A stretch of DNA of 64,000 nt from Thalassobaculum fulvum (GTDB lineage: Bacteria > Pseudomonadota > Alphaproteobacteria > Thalassobaculales > Thalassobaculaceae), in contig NZ_BMZS01000006.1 in assembly GCF_014652915.1 (NCBI RefSeq), forward strand, positions 186,001-250,000, in the 5' to 3' direction. The translations under genes and the position numbers were made by a program. The notes under the pieces were generated by a model, which was not told the origin of the DNA, did not search any database, and saw nothing but the letters and a program-made list of their open reading frames with translations. Below are positions 58,789-64,000 of the stretch, piece after piece (within the stretch, counting starts at the first letter, position 1; each line of letters begins with the position of its first letter).

Positions 58789-59856
58789 TCAGCCGGAAGA
58801 TGCGGCGGTCCCGCCGCCGGCCCCGGGGGCGGCGGCCTCGACGCTTTCCTCCGCCGCCTTCAGGGTGGCCAGGATCTGGCGCCCGACGGGGCCGCCGTCG
58901 TCGATGATCTCGCGCGCCAGCGCGTCGCGCAGCGCGTCCAGATAGGCTCGCAGGAGCGCCAGCACGCCGCGCACCGGCCGGCCGGTGTCGGCGGTATGGC
59001 CGACCAGGCCGCGAACGATCATCCCGACCAGGAGAAGCCCGCGCGTCTCGGTCAGGGCGGCGGCCTCGCGGGCGACCGCGTTCAGGCGCTTGAGCGCCTC
59101 GCGGTCGGGCTTGCCAGCGAGTTCGGCAAAGGCCTCGTCCATGCGATGGCGGGTCAGCCCGAGCATCGCCAGCGCCTGCTCCTTCTTCAGCCTGATATGC
59201 GCACGCGCCGGCTCGATGGTCTCGCTGCTCAGGCCGTTGCGCAGCGCCAGCGCGAGGTCCGGCTCGGCCGTCGGCATCCGGCGGAACCTGAACACGGTGG
59301 TCGACGGCTTGATCTCGAAGCCCAGGCTGGTCGACGCCACGGTCTGCTCTGCCGGCCCGGTGACCGTGCGACGGTCGACCATCTGCTGGCGGTTGGCGCG
59401 CCGCCGGTCCGGCCCGGTGTAGGAGCCCGACACGATGAAGTCGGTACGGTCCGCCGGCCATTGGCTCAACGCCTGCGCCACCGGCTCGGCCTGCAGGGGC
59501 CGGCCGAGGAAATGCAGGCAGCCGAGCACCGCGGACTTCCGGATGTCGGCCTCGGTCAGGGCCTCCCCGACGAGGCCGAGCGCGAGACCCGGATACGGGG
59601 CGTCCGGGTCGCGGCGCACGAACCGGAACACGTCGAACGGCGTTCCGTCCTTCAGCTGCTTGTCGACCAGGACCAGAACGAAGTCGTGGGTCGCGCGCCC
59701 CAGAAGCTCGACGGCCTCCGCAGCGCCCGCCACCCATTCCACCGTCGGGCCTTCCGATCCAACGGCAACACGGGTCAGCTCCCGCATCACGCCGATGTCT
59801 TCGCCGACTACAAGTACCCGCCCCTTGGTTTCGTGCATTGCACGTATCATCCGCAT
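58789..59856 (-). CDS. Atypical response-regulator-like protein
   Basis: 355-residue protein. The N-terminal part (about 12-125) looks like a receiver domain: VLVVGEDIGVM, a possible phospho-acceptor Asp in LVLVDKQLKDG, and FLGRPL where the usual Lys-Pro is Arg-Pro; the Thr/Ser switch residue is not obvious (LGLVGEALT). A basic linker follows (GPDRRRANRQQMVDRR), then a helical C-terminal half (about 185-340) with no recognised DNA-binding or enzymatic motif. It is probably a signalling output by protein contact. ATG 59856 has TAGGA six bases upstream; ATGs at 59850 and 59838 are alternatives. A CtrA-type box lies 41 bp upstream, hinting at cell-cycle or motility control. Confidence 0.75.
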   Translation of the reverse strand: MRMIRAMHETKGRVLVVGEDIGVMRELTRVAVGSEGPTVEWVAGAAEAVELLGRATHDFVLVLVDKQLKDGTPFDVFRFVRRDPDAPYPGLALGLVGEALTEADIRKSAVLGCLHFLGRPLQAEPVAQALSQWPADRTDFIVSGSYTGPDRRRANRQQMVDRRTVTGPAEQTVASTSLGFEIKPSTTVFRFRRMPTAEPDLALALRNGLSSETIEPARAHIRLKKEQALAMLGLTRHRMDEAFAELAGKPDREALKRLNAVAREAAALTETRGLLLVGMIVRGLVGHTADTGRPVRGVLALLRAYLDALRDALAREIIDDGGPVGRQILATLKAAEESVEAAAPGAGGGTAASSG

Positions 59857-59896
59857 CGTATTCCTACTGTGCGGCGGTATTCACGGCCCCCAGCCC

Positions 59897-59911
59897 TTAA
59901 CGAATCGTTAA
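59897..59911 (-). promoter_or_regulatory. CtrA-like box, TTAA-N7-TTAA
   Basis: TTAACGAATCGTTAA is a perfect 15-bp palindrome and also matches the full CtrA site TTAA-N7-TTAA(C) of alphaproteobacteria. It stands 41 bp upstream of the response-regulator-like gene, where a promoter would lie. Confidence 0.55.
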
Positions 59912-60013
59912 CGCCGCAGCGTCCGATCGCCCAGATCCGCCCGACCGCTGCGCGTGCCGGGGCACTCGCGCCGCCGATCCTTGCCCGCCACGGGCGATAC
60001 CGGCGAGCCGGGA

Positions 60014-60058
60014 ACGCATGCCCCGGACACGCATGCTCCGGACACGCATGCTCCGCAC
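60014..60058. repeat. Three tandem 15-bp repeats
   Basis: ACGCATGCCCCGGAC, ACGCATGCTCCGGAC and ACGCATGCTCCGCAC follow one another directly, just downstream of the AmmeMemoRadiSam radical SAM stop. Each unit contains GCATGC. Too few and too short for a CRISPR array, with no spacers. Confidence 0.88.
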
Positions 60059-60065
60059 ACGGGGC

Positions 60066-61232
60066 TCACGTGGCGAACGAGGCGACGTCCACGGGGCGAC
60101 GCCGGCGCCCCCAGTTTCCCGGCGGGCCGTCGAAGACGCCGGCCATCCGGGTGCCGCAGGAGGTGCAGCGCCCGTCCGAGGTCAGGTTCCAGTCGGACAG
60201 CTCGTACCAGTCGCGGCCGATCGTACGGCTGCCGCAGGCGTGGCAGTAGCTCGACTGCCGCCCGATGTCGTGCACGTTCCCGATATAGGCGTGCCTCACG
60301 CCGTTCCGGCGGGCGATTCGCCGGGCCGTCGCCAGGGTGGCGAACGGCGTGTGCTGCGCGTCGAGCATGCGGTAGTCGGGGTGGAACGCGGAGAAGTGGA
60401 TCGGGACGTCCGGCCCCAGATGCTCCACCACCCAGCTCGTCATGGCGTCGATCTCCGCCTCGTCGTCGTTCTCGCCGGGGATGATCAGGTTGGTGATCTC
60501 GACCCAAACCCCGGTCTCCCGAACCAGGTAGACCAGGGTGTCGAGCACCGGCTGGAGCTGGCTCTTGGTGACGTCGCGGTAGAACCGGTCGGTGAACCCC
60601 TTGAGGTCGACGTTGGCGGCGTCGATGTGCCGGAAGAAGTCCGGGCGTGCCCGGTCGGTGATGTAACCGGCCGTGACCGCGACGGTCTTCACGCCGATCT
60701 CGTGGCACGCGATCGAAATGTCGCGGGCGTACTCGTGGAAGATCACCGGGTCGTTGTAGGTGAAGGCCACCGAGCGGCAGCCCAGGCGGCGCGCGGTTTC
60801 GGCGATGGTCTCGGGCTGCGCCTCGGCCTGCATCCGATCCATCTCGCGGCTCTTCGAGATGTCGTGGTTCTGGCAGAAATTGCACGCCAGGTTGCAGCCG
60901 GCGGTCCCGAACGACAGCACCGGGGTACCCGGCAGGAAGTGGTTCAGCGGCTTCTTCTCGATCGGGTCGACGCAGAAACCGCTGGAACGGCCGTAGGTCG
61001 TGAGCACGATGGCGTCGTCCTGCCGCGCCCGCACGAAGCAGAGCCCGCGCGCACCTTCCTTGAGACGGCAGTAGCGCGGGCACATCTCGCACTGGACACG
61101 GCCGTCGTCCAGCATCCGCCAGAACTCGGTCGGGACGATCGGCCCCTTGCCCCGGACCGGCGGCGGCGCGGTCTCGGCGAGGCCGGGCACGGCGGTTTCC
61201 CGAGGACTCGACGACCCCTGCTCGCTCTGCAC
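60066..61232 (-). CDS. amrS: AmmeMemoRadiSam system radical SAM enzyme
   Basis: 388-residue radical SAM protein of the AmmeMemoRadiSam group, related to pyruvate formate-lyase activating enzymes. The 4Fe-4S cluster motif is CNLACNFC (GTAGCNLACNFCQNHDIS). Extra Cys pairs are CEMCPRYC at the N-terminus and YCHACG plus CTSCG at the C-terminus, which may bind another metal. VAFTYNDPVIFHEYA and VDLKGF are typical of the group. Its chemical role has not been established. GTG 61232 has AAGGAG nine bases upstream. The Memo-AMMECR1 fusion gene is divergent across a 61-bp gap, so the complete three-part system is here. Confidence 0.93.
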   Translation of the reverse strand: MQSEQGSSSPRETAVPGLAETAPPPVRGKGPIVPTEFWRMLDDGRVQCEMCPRYCRLKEGARGLCFVRARQDDAIVLTTYGRSSGFCVDPIEKKPLNHFLPGTPVLSFGTAGCNLACNFCQNHDISKSREMDRMQAEAQPETIAETARRLGCRSVAFTYNDPVIFHEYARDISIACHEIGVKTVAVTAGYITDRARPDFFRHIDAANVDLKGFTDRFYRDVTKSQLQPVLDTLVYLVRETGVWVEITNLIIPGENDDEAEIDAMTSWVVEHLGPDVPIHFSAFHPDYRMLDAQHTPFATLATARRIARRNGVRHAYIGNVHDIGRQSSYCHACGSRTIGRDWYELSDWNLTSDGRCTSCGTRMAGVFDGPPGNWGRRRRPVDVASFAT

Positions 61233-61293
61233 CCAATTCTCCTTTCGCCTCGACCGACGACGCTGTCACACCCGCGCGCCGTGTGTTAATCAA

Positions 61294-62697
61294 ATGGTTA
61301 CCATGACACCGTCTGCCAACGTCTCGGTCCGGCCCCCGGAAGTCGCCGGGCGCTTCTATCCGGACAGCCACAACGCCTGCGTCGACCTGCTGGAGCGTTG
61401 TCTGGCAGCCGCCCGTCCGAGCGGCGGCGTCGACGCCAAGATCCTTGTCGCCCCCCACGCCGGCTGGGTGTTCTCCGGCCCGATCGCCGGGACCGCCTAC
61501 GCCTCGCTGCGGCGCAGGGCCGACGCCATCCGGCGGGTCGTTCTGCTGGGACCGGCACACCGGGTCGCGTTCCGCGGCATCGCGACCACCAGCGTCGACG
61601 CCTGGGCCACGCCGCTCGGCACCCTCGCGGTCGATTGGAAAGCGTTGACCGAGGCCCTGGCCGTCCCGGGCGTGGCGGTCGCCGACGCCGCCTTCGCCGA
61701 GGAGCACAGCCTGGAGGTCCATGCGCCGTTCATCCAGCGCGTGTTCCCGCGGGCGGCGATCGTGCCGCTGCTGGTCGGCGACGCCCCGATGGCGCTGGTG
61801 TCGGAAGTCGTCGGCCGGCTCTGGGGCGGGCCGGAGACCCTGATCCTGGTGTCCTCGGACCTGTCGCACTTCCACGACCAGGCGACCGCGCGCCGGCTCG
61901 ACGCCGAGACCGCCGGCCTGATCGAGACGCTGCGGCCGGAGAACCTGAACGGCCGCGGCGCCTGCGGGCACCGTGCGCTCGCCGGCGTGCTCGACCAGGC
62001 CCGGAGCCGCGACCTCAGGGCCACGACCTTCGACCTGCGCACCTCCGGCGACACCCGGGGCAATCCGGACCGGGTGGTCGGCTACGGGGCCTTCGCGCTC
62101 GAGTACGCCCACGCCGCCCGGTTGCCGGAAGCCGACCGGCGGCAGCTGATCGAGGCCGCACGGTTCGGCGTGAAGTTCGGCATCGAGCACGGCCGCACCC
62201 CGAAGGTCGGCCTCGGGGGCGGGCTGTCGCCGACGCTCACCACCCGGCGTGCCTGCTTCGTCACGCTGACCCTCGACGGCCGGCTTCGCGGCTGCATCGG
62301 CAGCATGGCCCCGCACCGGCCGCTGCTGCCCGACGTGATCGACAACGCCTGGAAGGCGGCGTTCGGCGACCCCCGGTTCCCGCCCCTGACGGCCGAGGAG
62401 CTCGACCGGATCGAGGTCTCGGTGTCGATCCTGTCGACGCCGCGTCCGATGTCGTTCGCCGACGAGGCGGACCTGGTCCGGCAGCTGCGCCCGGACATCG
62501 ACGGCCTGATCATGCACGACGCCGACCGCCGCGGAATCTTCCTGCCGAGCGTCTGGTCCGGCCTGCCGAAGGCCGAGACCTTCCTCACCCAGCTGAAGCG
62601 CAAGGCCGGGCTGCCGACCGACCACTGGTCCGAGACATTGCGGGTGTTCCGTTACACCACCGAAAGCTTCGGGGCCGCGTTCCGGGAGGTCGCATAG
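61294..62697 (+). CDS. amrB-amrA: Fused Memo (AmrB) and AMMECR1 (AmrA) protein
   Basis: 467-residue fusion of two conserved proteins. The N-terminal Memo domain (about 10-270) resembles class III extradiol dioxygenases, with VAPHAGWVFSGP, GPAHRV, EEHSLEVHAPF and SSDLSHFHD giving His/Asp/Cys-site residues. The C-terminal AMMECR1 domain (about 285-465) has TLDGRLRGCIGSM, the most conserved stretch of the family, and VSVSILSTP. The two are often separate genes. The partner radical SAM enzyme is divergent. ATG 61294 or 61303 could start; neither has a clear ribosome site. The family occurs from archaea to humans, and a function in iron or redox chemistry has been discussed for Memo. The third PAS_5 gene starts two bases after its stop. 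Confidence 0.93.
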   Translation: MVTMTPSANVSVRPPEVAGRFYPDSHNACVDLLERCLAAARPSGGVDAKILVAPHAGWVFSGPIAGTAYASLRRRADAIRRVVLLGPAHRVAFRGIATTSVDAWATPLGTLAVDWKALTEALAVPGVAVADAAFAEEHSLEVHAPFIQRVFPRAAIVPLLVGDAPMALVSEVVGRLWGGPETLILVSSDLSHFHDQATARRLDAETAGLIETLRPENLNGRGACGHRALAGVLDQARSRDLRATTFDLRTSGDTRGNPDRVVGYGAFALEYAHAARLPEADRRQLIEAARFGVKFGIEHGRTPKVGLGGGLSPTLTTRRACFVTLTLDGRLRGCIGSMAPHRPLLPDVIDNAWKAAFGDPRFPPLTAEELDRIEVSVSILSTPRPMSFADEADLVRQLRPDIDGLIMHDADRRGIFLPSVWSGLPKAETFLTQLKRKAGLPTDHWSETLRVFRYTTESFGAAFREVA

Positions 62698-62699
62698 GC

Positions 62700-63236
62700 A
62701 TGGCGAAGTCCCCTCCGCCGTTCGATTCGCCGCCGCCGCCGACCGCCTACGCGCCGGCCCCGAAGCCGCGCCGGCCGGTCGCGACCGGCGTGGACTTCGC
62801 CCTCGAGAACACCCGCCAGCTCAGGGATCTGTGGTCGCTCAAGCGGCCGGGCCGCGGGGCCCTGCCGGCCTACCGGTTCTTCGACGAGCTGGAACTGCGG
62901 CCATGGGCCGACAACCTCGTCCTGTACAAGGCCGAACGGCTCGACGACCAGTACGTCTACCGGTTCGAGAAGGTTGGCAAGGGCGTCGCCGCCATCGACG
63001 GCGGCGACTTCACCGGCAAGCTCATGCACCAGGCCCTGCCGCCGACCCAGCTTTGGGCGATCGTCGGGCACTACGACGCCGCGGTACGGACCCGCGGCCC
63101 GGTCGAGTTCCACGACACCATCCCGTCGCCCGACGGCGGATCGGTGAAATGGGACAAGCTGGTCCTGCCGCTCAGCGACGACGGTACCGAGGTCGACCAC
63201 CTGCTGATGCTGCTGTACGCCGAGAAGGTCGGCTGA
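62700..63236 (+). CDS. PAS_5-family-like protein, third copy
   Basis: 178-residue protein with a Pro-rich N-terminal tail (about 1-30) and a PAS_5-like domain: LRDLWSLKRPGRGALPAYRF, YVYRFEKVGKGVAAIDGGDF, TGKLMHQAL and KLVLPLSDDG. It is clearly related in plan to the pair at 55.7-56.9 kb but much more diverged. Its ATG is two bases after the stop of the Memo-AMMECR1 gene, so it is in the same operon and probably translationally coupled. Ligand and function unknown. Confidence 0.8.
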   Translation: MAKSPPPFDSPPPPTAYAPAPKPRRPVATGVDFALENTRQLRDLWSLKRPGRGALPAYRFFDELELRPWADNLVLYKAERLDDQYVYRFEKVGKGVAAIDGGDFTGKLMHQALPPTQLWAIVGHYDAAVRTRGPVEFHDTIPSPDGGSVKWDKLVLPLSDDGTEVDHLLMLLYAEKVG

Positions 63237-63274
63237 GCGTCGCCTCCCCGGGACAGCGGGCCCGACGTCGCCCC

Positions 63275-64000
63275 TTAGGCCCCCACCGCCGCCGGCAGCG
63301 GCCCGAACACATGCGCCGCACCGCGCGGGCCCTCCGGGCCGAAGGCGACGGCGTTCGGGATCGCCCACTGCGACGGATAGGCCACCGCCGGGGCGGGCCG
63401 CACCGGGGCGACCTTCTGCAGCGCCGCCATGGTCGCGGCATCGAGCCGGTCGTCGGCGATGATGGTGTCGATCAGGCTGACGTCGATGCGCGGCTGCAGC
63501 AGGGCCTGCTCCAGCCCCAGGCCGAACTCGCCGATGAACGAGCTGAGCTGGAAGATCGCCGGCATGATCTTGCGGCCGCCCGAGGCCCCGAGGCCGAACG
63601 CCGCCCTGCCGTCCTTGGTGGCCAGCACCGGGCACATGTTCGACAGCGGACGCTGGCCGGCGGCCATCGAGTTCGGCCGCCCCGGCCGCGGGTCGAACCA
63701 GTTGATGCCGTTGTTCATCAGCACGCCGGTCCCCGGCAGCACCACGCGCGACCCGAAGCGCGACAGCAGGGTGGTGGTGATCACCACCATGTTGCCCTCG
63801 GCGTCGACCGCCGACAGGTGGGTGGTGCAGCTGCGGTCGCCGACGTCGCCGGCATGCCCCATGGTCTCGAGACGGACCTTGTAGGCCTCGATCAGCGAGC
63901 TTGCGTAGGCCGCGTAGACCGCGGCATCCGGCGCCGATCCGGCGAACGCCTCGGGCAGGCGCGCCAGCGCGCCGGCGAAGGTCGGGCCGGCCGAGTAGCC
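63275..64000 (-). CDS. ggt: Gamma-glutamyltransferase, 3' part
   Basis: C-terminal 241 residues of a gamma-glutamyltransferase-type Ntn hydrolase; the 5' part is outside the window. The autoprocessing/nucleophile Thr is in CTTHLSAVDAEGN, which marks the start of the small subunit. NNGINWFDPRPGRPNS, PLSNMCPVLATKDGR and LGASGGRKIMPAIFQ are standard small-subunit motifs. Such enzymes, usually periplasmic, cleave or transfer gamma-glutamyl groups from glutathione or similar amides. It converges with the PAS_5 gene, with 38 bp between stops. Start, signal peptide and large subunit cannot be judged. Confidence 0.93.
   Translation of the reverse strand, partial: GYSAGPTFAGALARLPEAFAGSAPDAAVYAAYASSLIEAYKVRLETMGHAGDVGDRSCTTHLSAVDAEGNMVVITTTLLSRFGSRVVLPGTGVLMNNGINWFDPRPGRPNSMAAGQRPLSNMCPVLATKDGRAAFGLGASGGRKIMPAIFQLSSFIGEFGLGLEQALLQPRIDVSLIDTIIADDRLDAATMAALQKVAPVRPAPAVAYPSQWAIPNAVAFGPEGPRGAAHVFGPLPAAVGA

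Noticed and set aside
60014-60058. Possible CRISPR-like repeats
   Set aside because: Three directly adjoining 15-mers without spacers and no cas genes; a simple tandem repeat.

Overview
The window is very GC-rich and gene-dense and looks like a chromosomal segment of an alphaproteobacterium, most likely a Rhodospirillales-type marine or soil bacterium. The pointers are three PAS_5-family (PF07310-like) proteins, a corrinoid protein with DUF1638 and virulence-factor partners, a CtrA-type TTAA-N7-TTAA site, an isoquinoline-oxidoreductase-type molybdoenzyme, and palindromic intergenic elements built on TCCCGG...CCGGGATGA. The lineage is inferred; no rRNA gene is present.

Left half (1-37.9 kb, all minus strand): a hybrid type I PKS/NRPS gene cluster that runs off the left edge. 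Read in transcription order it has a B12-binding radical SAM protein, an MBOAT O-acyltransferase, a free acyl carrier protein, a type II thioesterase, a 5238-residue PKS (loading ACP; module 1 KS-AT-MT-KR-ACP; module 2 KS-AT-KR-ACP; module 3 KS-AT-degenerate DH-ER-KR-ACP), an AT-less module 4 (KS-KR-ACP), module 5 (KS-AT-MT-MT-KR-ACP), module 6 (KS-AT-DH-KR-ACP), and an NRPS with docking domain, heterocyclization domain and an adenylation domain whose code reads as cysteine. The megasynthase genes are joined by GTGA overlaps or short gaps. The expected product is a polyketide with C- and O-methyl groups, an alkene set by module 6, then a thiazoline; its release step is outside the window. Unusual points are the AT-less module, an AT scar in module 1, an ER kept beside a dead-looking DH, paired methyltransferases ahead of a KR whose Tyr is His, and a starter ACP with no visible loading enzyme.

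38.0-45.8 kb: a VOC-fold protein; a MAPEG-SDR-TetR operon with a near-perfect operator palindrome at its promoter and a TetR reading frame that lacks a normal start codon; an HNH nuclease; a two-subunit molybdenum hydroxylase; galE; and a tRNA-Arg(CCG) with encoded CCA.

45.9-54.2 kb: metabolic and transport genes (N-carbamoyl-D-amino acid hydrolase, TauD-type dioxygenase, MetX-like hydrolase, DMT exporter, RpiR regulator divergent from a membrane protein pair, class III CoA-transferase, HspQ). The palindromic elements are interspersed here.

54.2-64 kb: an M20 peptidase, a GC minisatellite, tandem PAS_5 paralogues, a corrinoid-protein/DUF1638/virulence-factor operon, an atypical response regulator with a CtrA-like box, a divergent AmmeMemoRadiSam system (radical SAM gene opposite a Memo-AMMECR1 fusion), a third PAS_5 protein, and the 3' part of a gamma-glutamyltransferase gene.
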